DNA of 64,000 nt, from assembly GCF_900176435.1 (NCBI RefSeq), contig NZ_FWYE01000005.1, forward strand, positions 1 through 64,000. Direction: 5' to 3'. Positions 7,980 through 16,508 of the stretch are shown piece by piece. Position 1 is the first letter of the stretch; each line of letters starts with the position of its first letter. The notes beneath the pieces were generated by a model, which saw only the letters and a list, made by a program, of their open reading frames with translations, had not been told where the DNA came from and made no database searches. Position numbers and translations under genes: made by a program. The DNA comes from Picrophilus oshimae DSM 9789. Lineage in GTDB: Archaea > Thermoplasmatota > Thermoplasmata > Thermoplasmatales > Thermoplasmataceae.

Positions 7980-8978
7980 ATGATTATAAATGAGGGGAAA
8001 ATAAAAATTAATGTGCCTGATAAATATTTTTTAAAAGGCCCAGGCAGGCAGATGCCCGGATTTTACAATGCCGACCAGAAATTTAACAGGGATGTAACGG
8101 TATCATTTATAAGATTCGTAAGACCCAGGCTTGCACTGGACGCATTTGGCGGCACCGGTGTCCGTGGTATAAGAATAAACGTTGAAACAGGAACAAGAAC
8201 GGTTATCTCAGAAATAAATAAAAAATCATTTGAATATATAGAAAAAAACATAAATGAGAATAACGCCGATGTTGAGGCCTATAACGAGGGCTTTGAATGC
8301 GTTCTGGATAAATACCTCTTTGATTACATAGATATAGACCCATATGGATCAATAGTTCCATATATAGATAAGGCAATATCAAGAATAAGAAATCATGGAT
8401 ACATTGGAATTACTGCAACTGATTTAACAGCGCTTACCGGCTCCAATGTCCAAAAATTAAAAAGAAGGTACAATGCCTTTGCATTGAATGATTCATTTAG
8501 ACATGAAACGGGAATAAGGATACTAATAGCCTTTTTTGTAAGGCACGCGGCTGCCATGGACAGGGGTGCATTTCCACTAATATCATTATGGCATTCACAT
8601 TATTATAGAATATTTTTTAAAATAGAAAACGGATCCTTAAATGCGGATAAAGCATTATCGATGATAGGATATTACAACAAAAAGAATGGCATTTACGATT
8701 ATTACAATGATGTAAACGAGGGCGAGATGTGGCTTGGCGAAATAAATAGAGATGCCTCCATGATTGATTATAAAATTGAAAGGCTTTGCCATGACGATGA
8801 ATCCATTTATTTTATAGAGCTTAAGGACATATCAAGGTTCAGGAACAGTGATCAAATATCTATAAAAAGGGCATTGAAGATACTCGAGGAAAACGGCATA
8901 AATGGCTACAGAACCCAGTTTTCTGATACCGGAATAAAGGTTAAGGATAAAAAAAGTGCATTTGAATTAATTGCCTGA
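7980..8978 (+). CDS. trm1: tRNA (guanine-26 N2/N2)-dimethyltransferase
   Basis: Uses S-adenosylmethionine to dimethylate G26 of tRNAs. Recognisable features are the N-terminal FYNADQKFNRDVTV (28-41), the SAM-binding ALDAFGGTGVRGIR (52-65) and the catalytic-site motif DIDPYGSIVPYID (118-130). TATDLTALTGS follows at about 144-154. The 332 residues are slightly shorter than many archaeal Trm1 proteins (about 370-380), mainly at the C-terminus. The start is the ATG directly after a small hairpin and T-run. The last 12 bp overlap the convergent DUF2240 gene. Confidence 0.93.
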   Translation: MIINEGKIKINVPDKYFLKGPGRQMPGFYNADQKFNRDVTVSFIRFVRPRLALDAFGGTGVRGIRINVETGTRTVISEINKKSFEYIEKNINENNADVEAYNEGFECVLDKYLFDYIDIDPYGSIVPYIDKAISRIRNHGYIGITATDLTALTGSNVQKLKRRYNAFALNDSFRHETGIRILIAFFVRHAAAMDRGAFPLISLWHSHYYRIFFKIENGSLNADKALSMIGYYNKKNGIYDYYNDVNEGEMWLGEINRDASMIDYKIERLCHDDESIYFIELKDISRFRNSDQISIKRALKILEENGINGYRTQFSDTGIKVKDKKSAFELIA

Positions 8979-9428
8979 TTTTTCCTGGACAAGGGATTTT
9001 ACATCAATGCCATTATCTGAAAGGATTGCCAGCAATGCTATCTCAAAATCTATAAACTTCATTGTTTCCATTAGCTCCCTTGCCCTCATGACCGTTTCCT
9101 TTTTTGTTAAAAGGCCTGATGCCGCTGCGGTATCAAGAATTCTGTCAACCAGCGGCTTTTCCACGTCCTCTGAGAATAGTCTTTCCTCATCAATTGAAAA
9201 GTCAAGCGGCACAATAATGCCCGATGTGCTAAAGTTCGGTATATAGTAATCTCCGTTTTTTATAAGCAGCTTTTCAGCCTCGCATTCATTTAAGAACCTG
9301 GTAACTGTATCAGGCCTTAAAAGGTGATTTTTATATGACAATGAATTTATAAAATCGTTCTTTGAATATTTTTCCTGTTTTTTAACTGCAACTATTGCTA
9401 TTAACTTTCTTGCCCAGTCCTTGTTCAT
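8967..9428 (-). CDS. DUF2240-family archaeal protein
   Basis: A 153-residue soluble protein that I recognise as the archaeal DUF2240 family. Its N-terminal half looks like a winged-helix arrangement (DFINSLSYKNHLLRPDTVTRFL, about 26-47, then a short hairpin GDYYIPNF). The C-terminal half is helical and acidic. No catalytic residues are evident. A nucleic-acid-binding role is inferred only from the fold-like pattern. It overlaps the upstream CinA-like gene by 4 bp, so the two are translationally coupled. Its 3' end overlaps trm1, which is convergent. Confidence 0.65.
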   Translation of the reverse strand: MNKDWARKLIAIVAVKKQEKYSKNDFINSLSYKNHLLRPDTVTRFLNECEAEKLLIKNGDYYIPNFSTSGIIVPLDFSIDEERLFSEDVEKPLVDRILDTAAASGLLTKKETVMRARELMETMKFIDFEIALLAILSDNGIDVKSLVQEKSGN

Positions 9429-10168
9429 CCTTTCACCATTAGTTTTTCAGATAATTCCCTTAAAACCTTATCAACCTTTTCATATATTGATGAATCACCG
9501 CGGCCTGAGACCTCAAGCTCTATGCCAGGCTTTGAGAACTCTATTCCATATGGATGTGATTTTATGTAAAGATCCGGATTGTTCTTTGCATACTCCTTTA
9601 TTAATGGCGCTGCAATGCTTTCCAGTACACCATCAAGTCTTAGCGACTTATCATAGTAAACGTAGCCTGGAACCTTTATCCTTTCCTGAACGTTTTCAAA
9701 TATGGATTCGACCTCCCTTGGAACGCCTGGAAGTATTATAATATCCTTATTGTTAATATTTACAAGGACCCCGGGTGCCGTTCCGGCATCGTTCCTTATT
9801 GGTATGCTGTTCTCCGGTATCATGGCCATCTTCTCACGCTCCGGCGTCATATTATCAAACTTTTCTTTTATCATTTCCAGGGCATCATTATTCAATGTTA
9901 ATTTTAAATTAAAGGCCTTTGAAAATGATAATAATGTCATATCATCATATGTCGGCCCAAGGCCGCCGGATGAGACAACGAGATCGGATGATTCAATGGC
10001 AGACTTAAATGCATTTCCTATTTCTTCGATATCATCCTTTACAATGATGCCGCGCAGGACATCATAGCCAAGATATGTCAGCTTCCTGGCTATGTACGTA
10101 AAATTTGTGTTTAATGTTCTGCCGCTTAATATCTCGTTTCCAATTGTTATTATAACCGCCTTTTTCAT
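9425..10168 (-). CDS. CinA N-terminal-like (MoaB/MoeA-fold) protein
   Basis: 247 residues with the molybdopterin-binding-like fold of CinA. The N-terminus AVIITIGNEILSGRTLNTN (4-22) and the signature SSGGLGPTYDDMT (66-78) are family hallmarks, and PGVPREVESIF (about 148-158) belongs to the same domain. Only the COG1058 half is present. The C-terminal PncC-type nicotinamide-nucleotide amidase domain of full-length CinA is missing, as is usual in archaea. The domain may bind or cleave ADP-ribose or nicotinamide nucleotides. It is followed by DUF2240 with a 4-bp overlap and preceded 5 bp away by the DUF6015-like gene, so the three are probably one operon. Confidence 0.85.
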   Translation of the reverse strand: MKKAVIITIGNEILSGRTLNTNFTYIARKLTYLGYDVLRGIIVKDDIEEIGNAFKSAIESSDLVVSSGGLGPTYDDMTLLSFSKAFNLKLTLNNDALEMIKEKFDNMTPEREKMAMIPENSIPIRNDAGTAPGVLVNINNKDIIILPGVPREVESIFENVQERIKVPGYVYYDKSLRLDGVLESIAAPLIKEYAKNNPDLYIKSHPYGIEFSKPGIELEVSGRGDSSIYEKVDKVLRELSEKLMVKG

Positions 10169-10173
10169 TTAAA

Positions 10174-10524
10174 TCACATATTCTTAAAGAATGAATCGTA
10201 TATATTTGATTCCTTGTCTGTTTCGCTTTTATCCTCGGCAAGCTTCATTATCTTTTGCTTATTTAGATACCATTGATTTATCCTCCATGTTTTACCCTTT
10301 ACAATGTTAACCTCCTCACGAACAGTTGAAACTATGCCGTATTCCTCAAGATTGTAAAAAACATCCCTTTCAGGTGGTGATAAAACATTATCAAGGACAT
10401 AGTCATCATATCCAAAGAATGCAAGTATAAAATCGCAGAGATCATCTATGTCCTTATCATTCATACCGTTTTTCCCATATGTATTTTTCAATGCCCTTAT
10501 TAAGGTATCTCTACTTATACCCAT
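10174..10524 (-). CDS. Conserved hypothetical protein (DUF6015-like)
   Basis: 116 residues, soluble, mainly helical, with a segment that looks like a winged helix (PPERDVFYNLEEYGIVSTVREEVNIV, about 50-75) followed by a basic-aromatic strand TWRINQWYLNK. I associate it with a Thermoplasmata-specific family (DUF6015) but only weakly. It starts with ATG at 10524 and ends 5 bp before the CinA-like gene, so it heads the three-gene minus-strand cluster. A DNA- or RNA-binding role is possible. No function can be assigned. Confidence 0.55.
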   Translation of the reverse strand: MGISRDTLIRALKNTYGKNGMNDKDIDDLCDFILAFFGYDDYVLDNVLSPPERDVFYNLEEYGIVSTVREEVNIVKGKTWRINQWYLNKQKIMKLAEDKSETDKESNIYDSFFKNM

Positions 10525-10599
10525 CTAAAACGAATTTTTTTATGGTTATTAAATATTATGATAAATAGTAAAAAATCTGTAAAAAATTTATCTATTGGC

Positions 10600-11535
10600 T
10601 CATGCCTTTATTTTTATTACTTCAAGCCTTGTGTTTTCTATTGCACTTATCCTTGAAGATGATTTTATTTCCAGGGCATAATCGCTTGTGTAAAATTCAG
10701 ACCTATCATTTATTGTTCCACGGCCGTCAATGAATCTTATAAGTGCGTATGGTTCAGATACATTAACCGTTTCACCGGCCTTTATAAAATATTCATGAAC
10801 AAGTTTTTTATCATCCTCGAAGATGCATTTTATATATCCCCATTCACGATCCTCTCTATTTATGTATTCCAGTCTCAGCGTTTCAAGATCCTTTTCACTG
10901 TCGACACCCACCCAGAAGGCCTTCTCCTTGTATGCGCCTATCAGGCCCTGCCTTGCAAGCTCCGGAAATATCGTTACCTCTATGTCCTTTCCATTGTAAT
11001 CTTTATAGAAATAATCTATGATGTTCTCCTTGATTAAATATATACCAGCATTTATATAATAATTAAGATATGGTTTCTCCTTGAAGTTTATAACCTTATC
11101 AAGAAGAGTGTCAACGATTCCATATGGGCTTCTCATCTCGGTAACAAACATTGTCATTCCATAATTATTATGTAATGAAAAATTAACGAATTCCTTGAAG
11201 TTTATATCTGTAACAATGTCACCATTTCTAAGCACAATATCATCAGTAACCTCATTTGCCAGGTTTCTCAATGAATACAATGTTCCTAAAGGCTTTTCCT
11301 CCTTAAGATAATATAAATTCAGACCGTTATAATGATTTCCATAGCGTTCCTCGATTTTTTCGCCAAGATGACCTGATAATATGTATATATCGCTAATGCC
11401 CATGACCTTAAAGTCAAAAAGCTGCCTGTCCATTATTGTATAACCAGGCTTTATCTCGACAAGTGACTTTGGAAGCTTATCTGTAAGTGGCTTTAATCTT
11501 TTGCCGTAACCGCCGGCAAGTATAGCACCGATCAT
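10600..11535 (-). CDS. Sugar-phosphate nucleotidyltransferase with C-terminal cupin-like domain
   Basis: The N-terminal domain (about residues 1-225) is an NTP transferase of the RmlA/GlmU-like superfamily. GAILAGGYGKRLKPLTDKLP is the nucleotide-binding signature, RNGDIV (98-103) carries the metal-binding Asp, and NAGIYLI (about 164-170) and GVDSEKDLE (211-219) complete the pattern. The last roughly 85 residues form short beta-strands (EYFIKAGETVN, RFIDGRGTIN), like a cupin barrel. Such enzymes activate sugar-1-phosphates as NDP-sugars for glycan synthesis. Whether the substrate is mannose, glucose or another sugar cannot be told. It is separated from its neighbours and faces the tRNA-Arg gene divergently. 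Confidence 0.8.
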   Translation of the reverse strand: MIGAILAGGYGKRLKPLTDKLPKSLVEIKPGYTIMDRQLFDFKVMGISDIYILSGHLGEKIEERYGNHYNGLNLYYLKEEKPLGTLYSLRNLANEVTDDIVLRNGDIVTDINFKEFVNFSLHNNYGMTMFVTEMRSPYGIVDTLLDKVINFKEKPYLNYYINAGIYLIKENIIDYFYKDYNGKDIEVTIFPELARQGLIGAYKEKAFWVGVDSEKDLETLRLEYINREDREWGYIKCIFEDDKKLVHEYFIKAGETVNVSEPYALIRFIDGRGTINDRSEFYTSDYALEIKSSSRISAIENTRLEVIKIKA

Positions 11536-11616
11536 GTCAGTTTAATATAAAATGAATATTAATAATTTTACCATCATATTTTATAAAGATTATATATTTT
11601 AAATTGATATAGAAGG

Positions 11617-11690
11617 GCCCGAGTGGGGTAACTTGGATATCCTGAAGGCCTGCGGAGCCTAAGATCCGGGTTCAAATCCCGGCCCGGGCA
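11617..11690 (+). tRNA. tRNA-Arg (anticodon GCG) with two non-canonical pairs
   Basis: The cloverleaf can be drawn with D-stem GGG/TCC(T), anticodon loop CTGCGGA giving anticodon GCG, and T-arm CCGGG-TTCAAAT-CCCGG. The acceptor strands are 11617-11623 and 11683-11689 with discriminator A at 11690, and no CCA is encoded. Pair 6-67 is A-C and pair 27-43 is A-A, so the gene is either unusually relaxed or its 5' boundary differs from my drawing. A TATA-rich stretch lies about 30 bp upstream. Identity Arg follows from the anticodon only. Confidence 0.7.
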
Positions 11691-11855
11691 TAAATACCCT
11701 ATTATTAAAATAAGATTTTAACATTTAAAGGCCAGATTATAAAACAAATTTATGTTCAATTTAAATATTTATAATTATTGTTTATAATCAGTGCCGGATA
11801 AAATTAATATATACCCTTTAAAAAATATAATATACGTTTTTACTTTGTTATTATC

Positions 11856-13388
11856 ATGAAGATGGACATGAACGTTTTTCATGATCTTGGCCTTGAGGAG
11901 GTAAACTCCGGTGTTTACGATGGTGAATGGGCAAGGCCATCAGGCAAAATGATTGATGTGAAAAGCCCAATAGACGGAAGCTATATTGCAAGGGTATCAA
12001 TGGCAACAGAATCAGATTACGAAAGAATAATTTCAAGGGCCGTTGAGGAATTCAAAAAATGGAGGATGATTCCGGCTCCAAAACGTGGAATTATAATAAA
12101 GGAGATAGGTGATGAGCTTAGAAAGGAAAAGAAGAATCTTGGAAAAATAGTAACCATGGAGGTTGGCAAAACAGCATCCGAGGGCGAGGGCGAAATACAG
12201 GAAATGATCGATGTATCAGATCTTGCCCTTGGGTTATCAAGACAGCTCTATGGCCTAACCATAGCAAGCGAGAGGCCATATCACAGGATGTATGAACAAT
12301 GGATTCCACTTGGGCCTGTTGCGGTGATATCATCATTTAATTTTCCAGCATCAGTATGGTCGTGGAACGCATTTATAGCGGCCGTTGACGGTGATGTTGT
12401 TATATGGAAGCCATCGTCAAAGGCTGCCCTGACAGCTGTTGCGGTGATGAGGGTAATAGAAAGGGTTTTAAAAAGAAACAATGCACCAAATATATTTTTC
12501 TTAATGGTAAGTCCTGGCCATGATGGCGGTGAATGGATAGCCAATGATAAAAGAATACCATTGGTGTCTTTCACGGGTTCTGTTGCCGTTGGTAAAAAGA
12601 TATCTGAAAACGTTGCAAAACGTCTTGGCAAAACCATACTTGAGCTCGGCGGAAACAATGGTGCCATAGTCTCTGATAAATCAGATATTAATATTGCATT
12701 AAGGGGCGTTGTCTTTGGTGCACTTGCAACGGCAGGCCAGAGATGCACAACAACAAGGCGTGTTATTGTTCAGGAAAACATCTATGATGATTTCCTTGAG
12801 AGGCTAAAAAATGCCTATTCCACGATAAAGGTTGGCGATCCCAGGGATAAGGGCGTCCTTGTTGGCCCGCTTATAGATGAGGATGCGGTAAAAAACTATG
12901 AAAGGGCAATAGAAACCGCCATAAAGCAGGGAGGGAAACTTGTATTTGGTGGCAGAAGAATAAAAATAAGCGGATGCGAAAACGGGCATTATGTCATGCC
13001 AGCAATAATAGAGGCAAAACCTGATATGGCAATAGTTAGCGAGGAGACCTTCGCACCGATATTATATGTAATGAAGTACAAGAACATAGAGGAGGCAATA
13101 GAGATACATAATTCTGTTCCCCAGGGGCTATCATCATCGATATTCACTAATGACCTGCGCGAGGAGGAGGCTTTTCTCTCAGCATACGGTTCTGACTGCG
13201 GGCTTGCAAATGTTAATACAAGCACTGCCGGTGCTGAGATCGGTGGTGCCTTCGGCGGTGAGAAGGACACCGGCGGCGGCAGGGAAAGTGGAAGCGATGC
13301 CTGGAAGTACTACATGAGAAGGCAGACCGTTACAAAGAACTGGGGAAAAACATTGCCGCTTGCCCAGGACGTTGTCTTTGACTTTTAA
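11856..13388 (+). CDS. Aldehyde dehydrogenase, ALDH7-like family
   Basis: NAD(P)-dependent oxidation of an aldehyde to the acid. The 510-residue length and features fit ALDH family 7 (alpha-aminoadipic semialdehyde dehydrogenase and relatives). The conserved SFNFPASVWSWN lies near 150-161, with WKPSSK following. The general base Glu is in LELGGNNG (about 265-272), and the catalytic Cys is in TAGQRCTTTRR (about 289-299). The C-terminal GGAFGGEKDTGGGRESGSD is typical of the family. The physiological aldehyde is not evident. In this group of organisms both non-phosphorylative glycolysis and amino-acid breakdown need such enzymes. A TATA-like AATATAATATAC about 27 bp upstream suggests leaderless transcription as a single gene. 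Confidence 0.88.
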   Translation: MKMDMNVFHDLGLEEVNSGVYDGEWARPSGKMIDVKSPIDGSYIARVSMATESDYERIISRAVEEFKKWRMIPAPKRGIIIKEIGDELRKEKKNLGKIVTMEVGKTASEGEGEIQEMIDVSDLALGLSRQLYGLTIASERPYHRMYEQWIPLGPVAVISSFNFPASVWSWNAFIAAVDGDVVIWKPSSKAALTAVAVMRVIERVLKRNNAPNIFFLMVSPGHDGGEWIANDKRIPLVSFTGSVAVGKKISENVAKRLGKTILELGGNNGAIVSDKSDINIALRGVVFGALATAGQRCTTTRRVIVQENIYDDFLERLKNAYSTIKVGDPRDKGVLVGPLIDEDAVKNYERAIETAIKQGGKLVFGGRRIKISGCENGHYVMPAIIEAKPDMAIVSEETFAPILYVMKYKNIEEAIEIHNSVPQGLSSSIFTNDLREEEAFLSAYGSDCGLANVNTSTAGAEIGGAFGGEKDTGGGRESGSDAWKYYMRRQTVTKNWGKTLPLAQDVVFDF

Positions 13389-13499
13389 ATTAAGATTGAT
13401 TTAAATATTTATATATTTTTAAAATAATAACTTTAATGCACTCTTATTAAAAATGATGCCATAAATAAAATTAATAATAGATATAAAGATACATGGTCA

Positions 13500-14489
13500 A
13501 TGGATGCCATTGATTTTGTTAAAAAGAACACAGAGGAAATAGTAACAATGGATGAGGCATTTAAAGCCCTGAATAACAATCCAAAAGGTTATATAGGATT
13601 CGAGCCATCAGGCAATCCACATCTTGGGACATGCCTGCTGCTGGCAAACAAAATAAATGACATGGTAAATGCCGGAATAAAAATGACTGTTTTGCTTGCA
13701 GACTGGCATGCAATGGTTAATGATAAACTAAACGGCGACCTAAATGAAATAAGAAAGAGCGGTGAGCTCTTTAAAAGGGCATGGCTCGCCGCTGGTTTAA
13801 ACAGTAATGTTAAATTTGTATGGGCATCTGAACTTGTTGAAAAATCAGATTACTGGTCTCTTCTTTTAAAGGTTGCAAAGAATGCATCGCTTTTAAGGAT
13901 AAGAAGATCGCTGCCTATAATGGGCAGAAGTGAGGAGGATGCAGACAGAGATTTCAGCAAATACATATACCCGCTGATGCAGGTCACTGATATATTCTAC
14001 CTTGATGTTGATTTTGCCCTTGGCGGCATGGATCAGAGACACGCACACATGCTGGCCAGGGATATAGCAGAGAGGATGAATATAAAAAAGCCCGTGTCTG
14101 TCCACACGCCATTGCTTTCAAGTTTGAAGGGCTCAGGGCGCATGGATTCATTTAAAAAGATGTCAAAGAGTGAGCCGGACTCTGCAATATTCATGACAGA
14201 TTCTAATGACGATATAAAAAGAAAGATAAAAAACGCATACTGCCCCATGAAGGAAGTTAATGGCAATCCAGTAATAGATATATTAAAATACATAATCTTC
14301 CCATATTACAATGATAGAATAAGCATAAAAAGACCTGAAAGCAAGGGTGGGCCCGTTGATGTTGATATGGATTCATTAACAAGAATGTACATTTCCGGTG
14401 AGATACATCCTGTCGATCTTAAAAATGCTGTTGGCGAGCTATTGTGCGATATAATAGGTCCTGTAAGGGAAAAGCTTACCGGTGATTAG
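13500..14489 (+). CDS. tyrS: Tyrosyl-tRNA synthetase, archaeal type
   Basis: Class I aminoacyl-tRNA synthetase charging tRNA-Tyr. The HIGH-type motif appears as EPSGNPHLGT (35-44), the KMSKS loop as KKMSKSEPDS near 218-227, and the tyrosine-binding region as DIFYLDVDFALGGMDQRHAH (about 163-182). The 329-residue length without an S4-like anticodon-binding domain is the archaeal/eukaryotic form. AGATATAAAG roughly 20 bp upstream serves as a TATA box. The TAG stop is followed immediately by the ATG of the next small gene, so they are cotranscribed. Confidence 0.95.
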   Translation: MDAIDFVKKNTEEIVTMDEAFKALNNNPKGYIGFEPSGNPHLGTCLLLANKINDMVNAGIKMTVLLADWHAMVNDKLNGDLNEIRKSGELFKRAWLAAGLNSNVKFVWASELVEKSDYWSLLLKVAKNASLLRIRRSLPIMGRSEEDADRDFSKYIYPLMQVTDIFYLDVDFALGGMDQRHAHMLARDIAERMNIKKPVSVHTPLLSSLKGSGRMDSFKKMSKSEPDSAIFMTDSNDDIKRKIKNAYCPMKEVNGNPVIDILKYIIFPYYNDRISIKRPESKGGPVDVDMDSLTRMYISGEIHPVDLKNAVGELLCDIIGPVREKLTGD

Positions 14490-14762
14490 ATGCCATGGGT
14501 GCCTATAAAGGGTGTTGAAAAGAGCATTTATTCGATGTGCATGAAGTTGAATGATGGCTATACTGTAACGCTTAAGAGCTTTAAAAAGGACAGAATAGTT
14601 TCAATAAAAAGATGCAATGATAATTTTCATATAAACGTTGACGGCTTTGTTAAAAATGATTACAATGTAAACGCTGATGATTTAAAAAGAATTCTTAAAG
14701 ACCTCATCAATGAGGAATTCCCGAGGAGCCATCAGGTCATGGTTTCAGTCCATAAGGATTAA
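14490..14762 (+). CDS. Small conserved-looking hypothetical protein after tyrS
   Basis: A 90-residue protein beginning directly after the tyrS stop (TAG-ATG, zero gap), which is strong evidence that it is translated. It has beta-strand-like segments (YTVTLKSFKKDRIVSIKR, DNFHINVDGFV) and a helical region (ADDLKRILKDLINEEFP), is basic overall, and has no cysteines beyond C17 and C42, no signal peptide and no membrane segment. I do not recognise a family. The position suggests a link to translation, but that is an inference. Its stop overlaps the convergent fen1 gene by 4 bp. Confidence 0.65.
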   Translation: MPWVPIKGVEKSIYSMCMKLNDGYTVTLKSFKKDRIVSIKRCNDNFHINVDGFVKNDYNVNADDLKRILKDLINEEFPRSHQVMVSVHKD

Positions 14763-15775
14763 AAGAACCTGTCAAGGCTTGACTGATGATCTTTTTTATA
14801 ATTCCTTGATATTTTCTCCAGGGTCTCGTTTACCCTTGATTCTGAGAAATTATGCTTCCCGCAGAGAAAATCAATTATACCATCGAAATCGGGTTCATTG
14901 AATTTTATTTCATAATCGTTATGTGGTGGGTTCATAAAGAACTCTATTATCTCATCAAGGTTATCTATACCTATATTTTTTATTTTTATAACGCTGTATA
15001 TATCGTTATATTTTTTTATCAATGAAAGCGCTGTTTTTGCACCTATGCCCTTTACACCTGGGTTGAAATCCGTTCCTGTTAATATGCCTATGTATATAAG
15101 CTGCTCCCTGGATATTCCCAGATTGCTTAAATTCTCATTTAAATCTATAATCTCTGGATTAACATTTATGGTTCTTGATGTTCCCGCTATCCTTCTTCTT
15201 CCGTATACAGTAAAATTCCTTAAGATGCGTTTTGCACCGAACAATAGGCAGTCATAGTCCTGGGAAACAACGGCATTTACATCGCCCTTTAATGTCATGT
15301 ACGATGCCTGTGCCTCACCCTCTGATGGCGCCTGCACGTATGGAAGACCCATAAGATTTAGTAAAGTTTTTGATTCATTTACAATATCATCTGTTATGTA
15401 ATTTATCCTTGATGACAGTGACCTTATTTTTGCATCATCATTGCTTGCAATGGCCTCCTCAAGTTTCATAATATTTTTTTCCTTGATTAATGATCTTTCC
15501 CTTAATGTCTCGGATTTTAAATGAAATGGCTTTCCATCGAAGACATAGACCGGTTTTATATTATTTTCCAGAAGATTTGATGTCCTGTAGAATATACCTG
15601 ATAGATGCGATGTTATGTTTCCATTTGAATCCTTTAACGGCTCGCCATCATCACCGCGGATGCTGCTCAGGAACTGGTATATAATATTATATGCATCCAC
15701 TGAAACTATTGATCCGGAATTGTCCTTTAAACTCGTTTCATGCTTTATTAATATAGATGATAGATTTACCCCCAT
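14759..15775 (-). CDS. fen: Flap endonuclease 1
   Basis: Structure-specific nuclease that removes 5' flaps during Okazaki-fragment maturation and repair. Starting at ATG 15775 gives the family N-terminus MGV and 338 residues, the normal length; an upstream in-frame ATG at 15805 would add an unlikely ten-residue extension into radB. Active-site carboxylates are seen in VSVDAYNIIYQFL, VFDGKP, SEGEAQA and QDYDCLLFG, and the helix-hairpin-helix in GVKGIGAKTAL. The last residues QSSLDRFF are a canonical PCNA-interacting peptide. GAGTGAT shortly before the ATG can act as ribosome-binding site, and the radB stop is only 4 bp upstream, so the two genes are coupled. Confidence 0.95.
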   Translation of the reverse strand: MGVNLSSILIKHETSLKDNSGSIVSVDAYNIIYQFLSSIRGDDGEPLKDSNGNITSHLSGIFYRTSNLLENNIKPVYVFDGKPFHLKSETLRERSLIKEKNIMKLEEAIASNDDAKIRSLSSRINYITDDIVNESKTLLNLMGLPYVQAPSEGEAQASYMTLKGDVNAVVSQDYDCLLFGAKRILRNFTVYGRRRIAGTSRTINVNPEIIDLNENLSNLGISREQLIYIGILTGTDFNPGVKGIGAKTALSLIKKYNDIYSVIKIKNIGIDNLDEIIEFFMNPPHNDYEIKFNEPDFDGIIDFLCGKHNFSESRVNETLEKISRNYKKDHQSSLDRFF

Positions 15776-15779
15776 GGTA

Positions 15780-16466
15780 TCACTCGCATGATATTCCGCT
15801 GTCATTTATTATAAATGTTGTATATAAGCCTTCTTTAATGGACCTGTGCTTTACTATCTCAATTCTTCTTTTATTATTTATCTTTTCCAGCTTGTATATG
15901 GCCTTCATTGAATGGTCTATAAAAAAGCCACCAAAGGGCTCAAGGCTTTTTTTGTCTATGTCCTCATAGATTTGATTTGTCAAAAGCACGGGTATGTTAT
16001 ACCTAACTGCTATATTATTTAACATGCCAAGCTCCTTTTCAAAGCCAGACATCCTTGATGATATGTCATTTCCCTTTTCTATTCTAAAAAAGCTTGTCAG
16101 TGAATCAAGTATTAAAAGTGAATAATTCTTTTCCTTCATGAGTTTTTCTGATCTTATTATTGCAAGATCCTGGTCATCTATTGATGATGCCCTGAATAGA
16201 ACCATGTTTTTGTAAAGACTTTTATCAGGGCATACCTGTGAGAACCTTTCGGTTGAAAAGCCCTCTGTATCTATGTAAATAACACGTTTCCCTGATAATA
16301 GGACAGATCTTGCAAAGATCATTGATATATTGGTTTTCCCTGAACCGCCCTGGCCATAGATCTCGGTAATAATCCCGGGCTCAAGACCGCCATTCATAAG
16401 CTCATCGATGCATTTAACGTTGCTGGGAAGCTTTTCTGGAATGTCCTCAAGATTGATTTTTTCCAT
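15780..16466 (-). CDS. radB: DNA repair and recombination protein RadB
   Basis: RecA/RadA-superfamily ATPase lacking the N-terminal HhH domain of RadA, as expected for RadB at 228 residues. The Walker A motif is YGQGGSGKTN (about 38-47), the TEGF motif typical of RecA-like cores is in YIDTEGFS, and Walker B is in SLLILDSLTSFF. LLTNQIYED matches the conserved NQ region before the switch. RadB modulates homologous recombination by assisting RadA. It is followed directly by fen1, forming a repair-linked pair. The ATG at 16466 is preceded by an AT-rich region that could hold the promoter. Confidence 0.93.
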   Translation of the reverse strand: MEKINLEDIPEKLPSNVKCIDELMNGGLEPGIITEIYGQGGSGKTNISMIFARSVLLSGKRVIYIDTEGFSTERFSQVCPDKSLYKNMVLFRASSIDDQDLAIIRSEKLMKEKNYSLLILDSLTSFFRIEKGNDISSRMSGFEKELGMLNNIAVRYNIPVLLTNQIYEDIDKKSLEPFGGFFIDHSMKAIYKLEKINNKRRIEIVKHRSIKEGLYTTFIINDSGISCE

Positions 16467-16508
16467 TATTTCTAAATCATAGGATCTAAAAAAAGCTTTT
16501 CTTATTAA

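Noticed and set aside
11617-11690. Class II tRNA (Leu or Ser) or tRNA-Pro
   Set aside because: The variable loop has only about four bases, and position 33 must be T, which fixes the anticodon as GCG.
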